Assembly: GCF_014650575.1 (NCBI RefSeq)
Contig: NZ_BMVF01000008.1
Span: 124,001 to 188,000, forward strand
Reading direction: 5' to 3'
From: Streptomyces naganishii JCM 4654
GTDB taxonomy: Bacteria; Actinomycetota; Actinomycetes; Streptomycetales; Streptomycetaceae
DNA length: 64,000 nt
Part shown: positions 16,002-24,533 of the stretch, piece after piece
How positions within the stretch are numbered: the first letter of the stretch is position 1
Layout: each line of letters opens with the position of its first letter
Position numbers and translations under genes: made by a program
The notes under the pieces: generated by a model
What the model was told of the DNA's origin: nothing
Seen by the model: the letters and a program-made list of their open reading frames with translations, nothing else
Database searches by the model: none

Positions 16002-17261
16002 TCAGGCCGTGCGCCGGGTGACGAACTCCGCCAGCGCCAGCAGTCCGTCCGCGGCCCGGGGGTCCGGGATGGCCCGGGACAGGTCGTGCAGGGCCCGGGA
16101 CATGCGGTCGGCCGCCTGGGTCTGCGCCCAGTCGCGTCCCCCGGCCCGCTCCACGGCCAGCGCGGCGCGGTCCTCGTCTCCTTCCTGGTGGGGCCGGGCG
16201 TACAGCTCGGCGAGTTCCGTCGCGGCCGGTGTGCCGGAGGTCAGCGCGGCGACCACCGGCAGGGACTTCTTGCGGGCGGCGAGGTCGGCGCCGGCCGGCT
16301 TGCCGGTACGGCCGGGGTCGCCCCATATGCCGATCACGTCGTCGATGAGCTGGAAGGCCAGCCCGGCCTGCCGGCCGAACGCGTCCAGCGCCTCGACCTC
16401 CTCCTCCCCCGCCCCCGCGTACAGCGCGCCGATGGCGCAGGCGCAGCCGAGCAGCGCCCCGGTCTTGGCCTCGGCCATGGCGAGCACCTCGGCGAGGGTG
16501 ACCTCGTCGGGGGCGCGGGCCTCCAGGGCGGTGTCCGCCTGCTGTCCCGCGCACAGCTCCACGACGCAGGCGGCGAGCCGGGCGGCGGCCGCCCGGGACG
16601 CCGGGTGCGGGTCCCCGGCCAGCAGCCCGAGGGCGAGTGCCTGGAGGGCGTCCCCGGCGAGGATGGCCTCGGCGTCCCCGAACACCGTCCACGCGGTGGG
16701 CCGGTGCCGGCGGGTGGCGTCCCGGTCCATCACGTCGTCGTGCAGCAGCGTGAAGTTGTGGACCAGTTCCACCGCCGCGGCCGCCCGGGCCGCCGCCGCC
16801 CTGGCCTCCGGCCCGCCGAGTGCGGCGGCCGCGGTCAGGACCAGCGCCGGGCGGATCGCCTTGCCCGCGTTCCCCGCGGCGGGGGTGCCGTCCGGGTGTT
16901 CCCAGCCGAAGTGGTAGCGGGCGATCCGCCGCATGGACGCGGGCAGTGAGGTGACCGCCGCCCGCAGTTCGGGCTCGACGGCGGCCCTGGACCGCCCGAG
17001 GATCACCGCGGCGTCCTGCCCTTCGGCCACCCCCTCGCCCGCTCTCTCGGCCGTCCCTCCGGCCGCTCCTGCGGCTGCCCGCCCGGCCGTGCCTTCGACC
17101 GTGCGCCCGGCGGTCCCCTCCGCCGTCCCCCCGGCGCCACCGCCGTCGTCCCCGAGCGGGCGCCGGGGCAGCGGCGCGACGGGCACTGGTCCCCGCCCCG
17201 TACCGGCCTGCCGCTGCACATCGGGCGGGTGTTGCGTCGTCTCCGTCATGATCTCGGCCAT
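16002..17261 (-). CDS. Polyprenyl (isoprenyl) diphosphate synthase, encapsulin cargo type
   Basis: A 419-residue trans-isoprenyl diphosphate synthase. The first aspartate-rich motif is LLHDDVMDRD (175-179), with ARRKKS at 329-333. The second site is LIDDVIGIWGD, in which the last Asp of DDxxD is Gly. Residues 1-80 are Gly/Ala/Pro/Thr-rich and disordered, with repeats such as GTAEGTAGRTVEGTAGRAAA; such N-termini load cargo into family 2 encapsulins. ATG 17261 was chosen for GAGGGGGA upstream. It lies 115 bp downstream of the encapsulin gene on the same strand, so the two should be cotranscribed. Product chain length unknown. Cargo status is inferred from published family 2B loci. Confidence 0.9.
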   Translation of the reverse strand: MAEIMTETTQHPPDVQRQAGTGRGPVPVAPLPRRPLGDDGGGAGGTAEGTAGRTVEGTAGRAAAGAAGGTAERAGEGVAEGQDAAVILGRSRAAVEPELRAAVTSLPASMRRIARYHFGWEHPDGTPAAGNAGKAIRPALVLTAAAALGGPEARAAAARAAAAVELVHNFTLLHDDVMDRDATRRHRPTAWTVFGDAEAILAGDALQALALGLLAGDPHPASRAAAARLAACVVELCAGQQADTALEARAPDEVTLAEVLAMAEAKTGALLGCACAIGALYAGAGEEEVEALDAFGRQAGLAFQLIDDVIGIWGDPGRTGKPAGADLAARKKSLPVVAALTSGTPAATELAELYARPHQEGDEDRAALAVERAGGRDWAQTQAADRMSRALHDLSRAIPDPRAADGLLALAEFVTRRTA

Positions 17262-17376
17262 CCGATCCCCCTCGGGCAGTCCCCGGGCGCCGGCGGCGAC
17301 GCCACCGCGTCCGGGCGCGTACCCCCCGGGTGTACCCGGCCGGGCCGGCCGGGACACCGTGCTGCAGCGAGCGACG

Positions 17377-18783
17377 TCAGCGCCACCGGCCGACCTCGAT
17401 GTTCTCCAGGACACCGAGCGCGTCGGGCACCAGCACCGCCGCGGAGAAGTAGGCGGTGACGAGGTACTTGATGATCGCCTGCTCGTTGATGCCCATGAAG
17501 CGCACGGACAGGCTCGGCTCGATCTCGTCCGGGATGCCCTTCGCGCGCAGTCCGATGACTCCCTGGTCCTCCTCTCCGGTACGCAACGCGATGATCGAGC
17601 TGGTCCGGGCCTCCGTCACCGGGATCTTGTTGCACGGGAAGAGCGGCACTCCCCGCCAGGTGGGGATGCGGTTGCCGCCCATGTCGATGGTCTCCGGGAC
17701 CAGTCCCCGCTTGTTGAGCTCACGGCCGAACGCGGCGATCGCGCGCGGATGGGCGAGGAACAGCCTGGTGCCGCGGCGCCGGCTGAGCAGCTCGTCCATG
17801 TCGTCGGGGCTCGGCACTCCGTCGTGCGGCTGGATCCGCTGGTCGTACTCGCAGTTGTGCAGCAGTCCGAAGTCCCGGTTGTTGATCAGCTCGTGCTCCT
17901 GGCGCTCCTTCAGCGCCTCGACGGTGAGCCGCAGCTGCTGCTCGGTCTGGTTCATCGGCTGGTTGTAGAGGTCCGCCACGCGCGAGTGGATGCGCAGGAC
18001 GGTCTGGGCGATGCTCAGCTCGTACTCACGGGGCCTCGCCTCGTAGTCGACGAAGGTGTGCGGGATGTCCGGCTCGCCGCTGTGGCCCGCGGCGAGGTCC
18101 ACCGCCTTCTCGCCGAACTTGTTGGTGCGCTGCTCGGGGATGGAGCGCTGCCGCTGGAGGTGGGCGCGCAGGGACTCGGCGCGCTCAGCGACCTGCTCGA
18201 AGTCGTGACGGGACAGGATGAGCACGGTGCACGCGGTGTCCGCGCGGGCCGTGTACTCCCAGATGGCGTCCGGGTCGAGGAGCGCGTGCTCGCCGAAGTA
18301 CGCCCCGTCGGCGAGGAAGCCGAGCACCTGGTCGTCGCCGTAGGGACCGGTGCCGACCTTCTCGACCCGGCCGTGGGCGAGCAGGTACACCTCCTCCGCC
18401 TGGTTGCCGAAGGCGGCGATCACCTGGCCGGCGCCGATCTCGCGCTGCCGGCAGCGCTGGGCGATCTCGGAGAGCACTCCGTCGTCCTCGTAGCCCCGCA
18501 GGGCGGGCAGTTCGCCGAGTTCCGCGGGGATGACCTCGACGCGGTCGCCGGTCTTCACGAACGTGATGCGGCCGTCGCCGACCGCGTAGGTCAGCCGCCG
18601 GTTCACCCGGTACGTGCCGCCCTGCACGTCGACCCAGGGCAGCATGCGCAGCAGCCAGCGCGAGCTGATCTCCTGCATCTGGGGAACGGACTTGGTCGTG
18701 GTGGCCAGGTTCCGCGCGGCCGCGGTGCCGAGGCTCTGCTGCGGCCGGCCCTGCTCCGTGCGGACCTCTTCGCCTACCGACAT
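17377..18783 (-). CDS. Family 2B encapsulin nanocompartment shell protein
   Basis: A 468-residue shell protein. The N-terminal arm (1-75) includes QEISSRWLLRMLPWVDVQGG and YRVNRRLTYAVG. A cyclic-nucleotide-binding-like domain (about 92-215) carries VIAAFGNQAEEVYLLAHGRV and the phosphate-cassette region YFGEHALLDPDAIWEYTARA. The rest (about 230-468) is the HK97-type capsid fold, with RRGTRLFLAHPRAIAAFGRE and SLSVRFMGINEQAIIKYLVT. Family 2B is defined by this inserted domain. ATG 18783 is preceded by GGAGGG. It probably self-assembles into a cytoplasmic shell enclosing the polyprenyl synthase. Older annotation calls such genes nucleotide-binding or Crp-like proteins. The ligand, if any, is unknown. 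Confidence 0.92.
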   Translation of the reverse strand: MSVGEEVRTEQGRPQQSLGTAAARNLATTTKSVPQMQEISSRWLLRMLPWVDVQGGTYRVNRRLTYAVGDGRITFVKTGDRVEVIPAELGELPALRGYEDDGVLSEIAQRCRQREIGAGQVIAAFGNQAEEVYLLAHGRVEKVGTGPYGDDQVLGFLADGAYFGEHALLDPDAIWEYTARADTACTVLILSRHDFEQVAERAESLRAHLQRQRSIPEQRTNKFGEKAVDLAAGHSGEPDIPHTFVDYEARPREYELSIAQTVLRIHSRVADLYNQPMNQTEQQLRLTVEALKERQEHELINNRDFGLLHNCEYDQRIQPHDGVPSPDDMDELLSRRRGTRLFLAHPRAIAAFGRELNKRGLVPETIDMGGNRIPTWRGVPLFPCNKIPVTEARTSSIIALRTGEEDQGVIGLRAKGIPDEIEPSLSVRFMGINEQAIIKYLVTAYFSAAVLVPDALGVLENIEVGRWR

Positions 18784-18957
18784 AGAGATTTGCCCTCCCG
18801 TTTCATGCCCGGCCGGATCGGCGCCGGGCATCGATTGCACGCACCAGCGTTCCATCACGCACCGTGCTCGTACCATTACACGAAAGAGCGGGAATGGATC
18901 ATCGTGGCCCCGGGCACACATGGGGACCACGATCGCGACCGGCGGGACAATGGCCCG

Positions 18958-20064
18958 GTGACCAGCTCCGCAGCCCCCGGCCCGGCCGGCTCCGCTCCGA
19001 CGGCGACCGGGCACCCCGTCCCCGGCCTCACGTCCGGTTCCGACCCCGGCTCCGGCATCACATCCGGTGCCGGCTCCGGCATCACGTCCGGTTCCAGTCC
19101 CGGCTCCGCGGACCATTTCCCCGCCCCCGGCTCCGCGCCCGATCCCTCCACCCCCGGCTCCGCGTCCGCTCCCGCCGCCCTCTCCCCCCTTCTGCCGTCC
19201 CCCGTCCAGGAGCTGGACGACGAGCGGTTCGCCCGGCGCGGGCTGCGGCTGCTGCTCAAGCGGGACGACCTGATCCACCCGGAGCTGATCGGCAACAAGT
19301 GGCGCAAACTCGCACCGAACCTCGAGGCCGCGGCCGGACGGACGGTGCTCACCTTCGGCGGCGCCTACTCCAACCACCTGCGCGCCACGGCCGCCGCGGG
19401 CCGCCTGCTCGGCCTGCCCACCATCGGCGTGGTCCGCGGCCACGAGCTCGCCGGCCGGCCGCTCAACCCCTCCCTGGCCCGGTGCGAGGCGGACGGGATG
19501 CGGCTGTGCTTCGTGGACCGCGCGACATATCGCCGCAAGGGCGAGCCGGAGACGCTCGCGGCACTGCTGCGCGCGGCCGGGGCCGAGGACGCGTACGTCG
19601 TGCCCGAGGGCGGCAGCAACACCCTCGCGGTGCGCGGCTGCACCGCCCTCGGCGAGGAGACCGGCGAGCAGGCGGACGTCGTCGCCCTGGCCTGCGGCAC
19701 CGGCGGCACCCTCGCCGGGCTGGCCGCCGGTCTGGCCCCGGGCAGGCGCGCCCTCGGCATACCGGTCCTCAAGGGCGGGTTCCTGACCGCCGGCATAGAG
19801 CGGCTGCAGGAAGAGGCCTTCGGCGCCCGCCGCGGCACCTGGTGGCTCGACGACCGCTTCCACTTCGGCGGCTACGCCCGCACCAGCCCGGAACTGCACG
19901 CCTTCGCCGAGGACTTCACCGACCGCCACGGCGTTCCCGTCGAGCGCCTGTACGTCGCCAAGCTGCTGTACGCGCTCGTCGCCCTGGCCGGCGAGCGCGC
20001 CTTCCCGCGCGGGACGACGATCGCCGCGGTGATCACGGGCCGCCCCTTCCCCGAGCCCGTCTGA
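18958..20064 (+). CDS. PLP-dependent ACC deaminase/D-cysteine desulfhydrase family enzyme
   Basis: A 368-residue fold-type II PLP enzyme. The PLP lysine is in LIGNKWRKL (Lys114), followed by TFGGAYSNHLRATAAAGRLL and the phosphate loop ACGTGGTLAGLAAGL. Residues 1-80 are low complexity (Ser, Gly, Pro, Thr) with repeats TSGSDPGSG, TSGAGSG and TSGSSPGS, whereas typical members start near residue 75. GTG 18958 lies six bases after GACAAT (18946-18951) without a Shine-Dalgarno. It is divergent from the encapsulin gene across 174 bp. The disordered N-terminus beside an encapsulin suggests it may also be cargo. Reaction (D-cysteine or ACC) cannot be settled by eye. Confidence 0.85.
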   Translation: MTSSAAPGPAGSAPTATGHPVPGLTSGSDPGSGITSGAGSGITSGSSPGSADHFPAPGSAPDPSTPGSASAPAALSPLLPSPVQELDDERFARRGLRLLLKRDDLIHPELIGNKWRKLAPNLEAAAGRTVLTFGGAYSNHLRATAAAGRLLGLPTIGVVRGHELAGRPLNPSLARCEADGMRLCFVDRATYRRKGEPETLAALLRAAGAEDAYVVPEGGSNTLAVRGCTALGEETGEQADVVALACGTGGTLAGLAAGLAPGRRALGIPVLKGGFLTAGIERLQEEAFGARRGTWWLDDRFHFGGYARTSPELHAFAEDFTDRHGVPVERLYVAKLLYALVALAGERAFPRGTTIAAVITGRPFPEPV

Positions 20065-21660
20065 TCAGGCGGCCTCGCGGTAGGCGGCCGCCTCCTCCAG
20101 GTCCAGCCTGCGCAGCAGGGTGCGGAGCATCTCGTCGTCGATGTAGCGGCCGTCCCTCAGCCGTACGAAGACCGAGCGCTCGACGCCGATCATCTCCCGG
20201 GACAGCCGGCGGTAGGTGTCGTCGACCGACTCGCCGGTGACGGGGTTGGTCTGGCCCAGGCGTTCCCAGACGGCGTTGCGGCGGCGTTCCAGCACCGCGC
20301 GGAGCCGCTCGGCGAGCGGTTCGGGCAGTGTGTTGCGCTCGTCGGTGAGCAGTTCCTCCAGGCGCCGCTCGGCGGCCCGTGACGCCTGTGCCTGGGCGTT
20401 CGCCTCGGCGAGCGTGACGGCCTGGGCGTCCCGGCCCGGGAACTTCAGCACACGGATCAGCGGGGGCAGGGTGAGTCCCTGGACGACCAGCGTCCCGATG
20501 ACGGTCGTGAAGGTCAGGAAGAGCAGCAGGTTGCGCTGCGGGAAGGGGGCGCCGTCGTGCGTGGTGACCGGGATGGAGAAGGCGATGGCCAGTGACACCA
20601 CGCCCCGCATCCCGGCCCACGCGGTGACCATCGCACCCCTCCAGGTGGGGCTCTCCTCGCGCTCCCGGACGCCCCGGAACAGCAGCCGCGGCAGGAAGGC
20701 GGACGGGTACACCCACACGAACCGGACGGCGACGACCGCCAGGAAGACGGCGATCGCGTACCAGGCGGCCGCGGCGCCCTGGTTCCGCCCGAGCCCCTTG
20801 AGCACGAACTGCAGCTGCAGCCCGATGAGGGCGAACACCGAGGACTCCAGCACGAACGCCACCATCTTCCACACGGCCTCCTCCTGCAGCCGGGTGGCGA
20901 AGTCGACCTCCCACGCGCGGTGTCCGAGGTAGAGGGCGACCGTGACGACCGCGAGGACACCGGAGGCGTGCAGCTGCTCGGCGACGCCGTAGGCGACGAA
21001 GGGGATCAGCAGGGAGAGCGTGTTCTGCAGCAGCGCCTCGTGCAGGTGGGTGCGCAGCCAGTGGATCGGCGCCATGAGCACCAGCCCGATCCCGACGCCG
21101 CCGACCGCCGCGACCAGGAACTCGCGCACCCCTCCCGCCCAGGTCGCCCCCTCGCCGACCGCCGCGGCCAGGGCCACCTTGAAGGCGGTGATCGCGGTGG
21201 CGTCGTTGAGCAGGGACTCCCCCTGGAGGATGGTGGTGATGCGCGAGGGCAGACCGACCCGGCGGGCGACCGCCGTGGCCGCGACCGCGTCCGGCGGCGC
21301 CACCACCGCGCCCAGCACCAGGGCCGCCGTGAGCGGCAGCCCTGGGACGATCAGATAGGCGACCCAGCCGACCGCGACGGTCGCGAAGAGCACGTAGCCG
21401 ACCGAGAGCAGCGCCACCGGCCGCAGCTGCGCGCGCAGGTCCAGGTAGGAGCTGTCGACGGCCGAGGTGTAGAGCAGCGGGGGCAGCAGCAGGGGCAGGA
21501 CCACTCCGGGGTCGAGGGTGTAGTCGGGCACGCCGGGGAGGTAGGAGACGGCCAGCCCGGCGGCGACCAGCAGGAGAGGCGCCGGCACCGGGGTGCGCCG
21601 GGCGGCCCCCGCCACCGCCGCACTGCCCGCCACCAGCAACAGCAGCGGCATCACGTCCAT
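20065..21660 (-). CDS. Na+/H+ antiporter (CPA1 family)
   Basis: A 531-residue membrane antiporter with about 12 hydrophobic segments. The ion-binding core is visible at VVAPPDAVAATAVARRVGLP and LLNDATAITAFKVALA, with TAWAGMRGVVSLAIAFSIPV further on. A soluble C-terminal tail of about 150 residues is rich in Arg/Glu and ends RRLDLEEAAAYREAA. ATG 21660 was chosen at the first membrane segment (MDVMPLLLLVAGSAAVAGAA); the longer open frame adds an unlikely Arg-rich leader. It converges on the PLP enzyme gene with adjacent stop codons. Confidence 0.9.
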   Translation of the reverse strand: MDVMPLLLLVAGSAAVAGAARRTPVPAPLLLVAAGLAVSYLPGVPDYTLDPGVVLPLLLPPLLYTSAVDSSYLDLRAQLRPVALLSVGYVLFATVAVGWVAYLIVPGLPLTAALVLGAVVAPPDAVAATAVARRVGLPSRITTILQGESLLNDATAITAFKVALAAAVGEGATWAGGVREFLVAAVGGVGIGLVLMAPIHWLRTHLHEALLQNTLSLLIPFVAYGVAEQLHASGVLAVVTVALYLGHRAWEVDFATRLQEEAVWKMVAFVLESSVFALIGLQLQFVLKGLGRNQGAAAAWYAIAVFLAVVAVRFVWVYPSAFLPRLLFRGVREREESPTWRGAMVTAWAGMRGVVSLAIAFSIPVTTHDGAPFPQRNLLLFLTFTTVIGTLVVQGLTLPPLIRVLKFPGRDAQAVTLAEANAQAQASRAAERRLEELLTDERNTLPEPLAERLRAVLERRRNAVWERLGQTNPVTGESVDDTYRRLSREMIGVERSVFVRLRDGRYIDDEMLRTLLRRLDLEEAAAYREAA

Positions 21661-21757
21661 GGTCCTCGCCCACCCATCGTCTCTCGACCGGCCATCGTTT
21701 CCCGCCCGCCCGCTTTTTCCACGCGGCCACCCGCGAGCCCGTCGTAACCTGGCAATC

Positions 21758-22018
21758 ATGAAACAGTGCATGCACGCAGGCGCGCTGCCGCGTCCGGAGC
21801 CCGGACCCCAGAGCGAGACGTGCCTGGAGTGCCTGGCGGAGGGCACGAACCCGGTGCAGCTCCGCCTGTGTCTCACCTGTGGCCACGTCGCATGCTGCGA
21901 CTCCTCCCCGAGTCAGCACGCGACCAAGCACCACAAGGACACCGGCCACCCGGTGATGCAGACCTTCGAGCCCGGTGAGGACTGGCGTTGGTGCTTCGTG
22001 GATCACGTACTCGTGTGA
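21758..22018 (+). CDS. UBP-type zinc finger protein
   Basis: An 86-residue protein that is essentially one ubiquitin-hydrolase-type zinc finger: CLECLAEG, LRLCLTCGHVACCDSSPSQH, ATKHHKDTGHPVMQTFEPGE and WRWCFVDHV. The Cys/His spacing matches the zf-UBP domain, which in bacteria has no known ubiquitin partner. ATG 21758 lies seven bases after TAACCT (21745-21750) with no Shine-Dalgarno, predicting a leaderless mRNA. It diverges from the antiporter gene. Role unknown; the context next to antiporters recurs in actinobacteria. Confidence 0.85.
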   Translation: MKQCMHAGALPRPEPGPQSETCLECLAEGTNPVQLRLCLTCGHVACCDSSPSQHATKHHKDTGHPVMQTFEPGEDWRWCFVDHVLV

Positions 22019-22032
22019 CCGGCGCCGGGGAC

Positions 22033-22058
22033 GGTTCGACCGTCTGACGTCTGGGTAC
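22033..22058 (+). promoter_or_regulatory. Candidate SigB/SigH-type promoter upstream of the anti-sigma/sigH operon
   Basis: GGTTC (22033-22037) and GGGTAC (22053-22058), spaced by 15 bp, fit the Streptomyces SigB/SigH consensus (GTTT-like -35, GGGTAC -10). The predicted transcript has a leader of about 200 nt before GTG 22269. This would make sigH partly autoregulated, as known for sigH promoters in S. coelicolor. Confidence 0.55.
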
Positions 22059-22268
22059 GTCAACCCGGCGCGCGCTGTTCCCATTTGGGCCCGCAGAACC
22101 TCTAGCCACGGAGCGTATCCGCAGCTTTACTATGAGTGACGGCAAGGGTCGGGGTCCCGGGACAGGAATGCCGAGAGCGCGGTAGCGTCACCGCTGAACC
22201 ACGTAGGGCGTTACCCCCGAGGGGCGACCCTCGGCCCTGAGAATGCTTGTACCACCTTGGAGGTGAGG

Positions 22269-22685
22269 GTGTCCCAGATCGCAGGCGAGCCCGCGGCGAA
22301 CCAGGACTTCGTGGAGGTCCGGCTGCCGGCTGCGGGTGCCTACCTGTCGGTGCTGCGGACGGCCACGGCCGGCCTCGCGGCCCGTTTGGACTTCACCCTC
22401 GACGAGATCGAGGACCTGCGCATCGCGGTCGACGAGGCCTGCGCGATCCTGCTCCAGCAGGCCGTGCCGGGCTCGGTGCTCAGCTGCGTCTTCCGGCTCG
22501 TCGACGACTCGCTCGAGGTCACCGTGTCGGCCCCGACCACCGACGGTCACGCGCCTTCCCGCGACACGTTCGCCTGGACCGTGCTGTCGGCCCTCGCGGG
22601 CAAGGTCTCCTCCGCCGTGGACGAGGACAAGACCGTTTCGATCAGTCTCTACAAACAGCGCGGCGCGGGACCCGGGCCGGCGTGA
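22269..22685 (+). CDS. prsH: Anti-sigma factor of SigH (RsbW-like)
   Basis: A 138-residue GHKL-fold anti-sigma factor (also called UshX). It has EVRLPAAGAYLSVLRTATAG at the N-terminus and the N-box DLRIAVDEACAILLQQAVPG. The ATP-binding core is short and degenerate, as in this subfamily. It binds and inhibits SigH, encoded next. GTG 22269 has GGAGG at 22259-22263; upstream in-frame alternatives have worse spacing. Its TGA overlaps the GTG of the long sigH frame, so the two are translationally coupled. Confidence 0.9.
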   Translation: MSQIAGEPAANQDFVEVRLPAAGAYLSVLRTATAGLAARLDFTLDEIEDLRIAVDEACAILLQQAVPGSVLSCVFRLVDDSLEVTVSAPTTDGHAPSRDTFAWTVLSALAGKVSSAVDEDKTVSISLYKQRGAGPGPA

Positions 22686-23896
22686 GGAACGGGGACGGGC
22701 CGGTGCGGGACGAAGAGCGCGGCACACGGGAGCTGCCGGCCGAGCGCGGGACGGCGTCCCGCGCGGACGGGGCCGCGAGCCCGGGCGAGGGCGGCCCGGG
22801 AGGCCCGGCCGCGTCCGGGCGCGCGGCGGGCGGCATCGACGGGATCCCCGAGCAGGCGAGGCCCCATCCGGAGGACGGGCCGCTCAGCCACGTCCCGCCG
22901 GACCAGGGGCCGCCGGAGCAGGACGACGCCGTGCAGGTCACGCCTCCACCGGCGCGGAGCGAGGGCTCCGCCGGCCAGGGGGGCCCTCCCACTCGCGGGC
23001 CGAGGGTGGGGGAGGAGGCGAGGACTCGGGGAAGGGCAACGGGCGGGACGATGAGCGAGCACGAGCGGAACTCCGAGGACGACGCGCACTCCGTGCCGAA
23101 CACGCACAGCGCGCCGAACGCGCACGGTGCGCACGGCGCGCCGCACGACCGCAGCGGCGCACGCGCGATGTTCGTCGAACTGCGCGCGCTGAAGGAGGGC
23201 AGCCCGCAGTACGCGGAGCTGCGCAACCAGCTGGTCCGCATGCACCTGCCGCTCGTCGAGCACCTCGCGCGCCGCTTCCGCAACCGCGGCGAGCCGCTGG
23301 ACGACCTGACCCAGGTCGCCACCATCGGCCTGATCAAGTCGGTGGACCGGTTCGACCCGGACCGCGGGGTCGAGTTCTCGACGTACGCGACCCCGACGGT
23401 CGTCGGTGAGATCAAGCGGCACTTCCGGGACAAGGGCTGGGCGGTGCGCGTGCCGCGCCGGCTGCAGGAGCTGCGGCTCGCGCTCACCACGGCGACCGCC
23501 GAGCTGTCCCAGCTGCACGGCCGCTCCCCCACGGTGCACGAGCTCGCCGAGAAGCTCGCCATCTCCGAGGAGGAGGTCCTGGAGGGCCTGGAGTCGGCCA
23601 ACGCCTACTCCACGCTGTCCCTGGACGTCCCCGACACCGACGACGAGTCCCCGGCGGTCGCCGACACCCTGGGCGCCGAGGACGAGGCGCTGGAGGGCGT
23701 GGAGTACCGCGAGTCGCTCAAGCCGCTGCTGGAGGACCTCCCGCCGCGCGAGAAGCGCATCCTGCTGCTGCGTTTCTTCGGCAACATGACCCAGTCGCAG
23801 ATCGCGCAGGAGGTCGGCATCTCCCAGATGCACGTCTCCCGGCTGCTGGCCCGCACCCTGGCCCAGCTGCGGGAGAAGCTCCTGGTGGAGGAGTAG
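22682..23896 (+). CDS. sigH: Stress-response sigma factor SigH
   Basis: A sigma factor of the SigB/SigF group. The conserved sigma part has region 2 (LVEHLARRFRNRGEPLDDLTQVATIGLIKSVDRF), region 3 and region 4 (ILLLRFFGNMTQSQIAQEVGISQMHVSRLL). From GTG 22682, overlapping the anti-sigma stop, it is 404 residues with a Gly/Pro/Glu-rich N-terminal extension of about 120. Alternative starts are GTG 22703 and ATG 23051 (281 residues). S. coelicolor SigH is known to exist as several size forms, so more than one start may be used. It acts in osmotic and developmental stress. The extension is low complexity, unlike the rest. Confidence 0.93.
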   Translation: MRNGDGPVRDEERGTRELPAERGTASRADGAASPGEGGPGGPAASGRAAGGIDGIPEQARPHPEDGPLSHVPPDQGPPEQDDAVQVTPPPARSEGSAGQGGPPTRGPRVGEEARTRGRATGGTMSEHERNSEDDAHSVPNTHSAPNAHGAHGAPHDRSGARAMFVELRALKEGSPQYAELRNQLVRMHLPLVEHLARRFRNRGEPLDDLTQVATIGLIKSVDRFDPDRGVEFSTYATPTVVGEIKRHFRDKGWAVRVPRRLQELRLALTTATAELSQLHGRSPTVHELAEKLAISEEEVLEGLESANAYSTLSLDVPDTDDESPAVADTLGAEDEALEGVEYRESLKPLLEDLPPREKRILLLRFFGNMTQSQIAQEVGISQMHVSRLLARTLAQLREKLLVEE

Positions 23897-23925
23897 CCGG
23901 AAACGGGCGGGCAGGGGTCGTACGG

Positions 23926-24417
23926 CTACTGCCGCTCGGTCTCCCGGGCGCGGCCCGGTCCCTTGATGCCGAGGGCCCGGGTCGTCGCCGGGTTCACCAG
24001 CAGGACCAGCCCCGCCACGGCCACCACCGCGAGCGCGACGCCGGCCCAGACGGCCACGCTGTCGGCCTGGAGCAGGCTGTAGGCGACGGGAAGCGCCATG
24101 ATCTGCGTGATGACCGCGGGGCCGCGGCTCCAGCCGCGCCGCAGCAGCAGCCCGCGCGCGGCCAGCAGCGGCAGCAGCGCGAGCACCAGGACGGTGATCC
24201 CTCCGGTGACGGCCTGCTGCCGGTCACCGCCGTCACGCGTCACGCCGAGGACGAGCATCCAGACCCCGCCGGCGACCAGGGCGAGCCCCTCCAGCGCGGA
24301 CAGCACGGCCGCGTACGTCAGGCGGCGCGGGCGCGGTCCGGCGGGGCCCGTGTCCGTGTCGGCGTCCGCGGCGGTGGCGGCCGTGGTCTCGGGGGTGGGG
24401 TTCTGCTTGCTGCTCAC
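23926..24417 (-). CDS. Small integral membrane protein
   Basis: A 163-residue protein with a hydrophilic Thr/Ala/Asp-rich N-terminus (about 1-32) and four predicted membrane helices: AAVLSALEGLALVAGGVWML, AVTGGITVLVLALLPLLAAR, ITQIMALPVAYSLLQ and VAVWAGVALAVVAVAGLVLL. No catalytic motif; function unknown. GTG 24417 lies six bases after TACCCT (24429-24424 on the minus strand) and has no Shine-Dalgarno, so the mRNA is probably leaderless. It converges on sigH. Confidence 0.8.
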   Translation of the reverse strand: MSSKQNPTPETTAATAADADTDTGPAGPRPRRLTYAAVLSALEGLALVAGGVWMLVLGVTRDGGDRQQAVTGGITVLVLALLPLLAARGLLLRRGWSRGPAVITQIMALPVAYSLLQADSVAVWAGVALAVVAVAGLVLLVNPATTRALGIKGPGRARETERQ

Positions 24418-24533
24418 CCCAGAAGGGTAGCCCTCGGGGAGCCCGGGGCCGTGTCCAGGCTCACGCCCGTGGCTCTTACCGGATCCCTACCTCGCTATGG
24501 GCCGAGTACCGCCCAGTAGGTACGCTGCACCCC

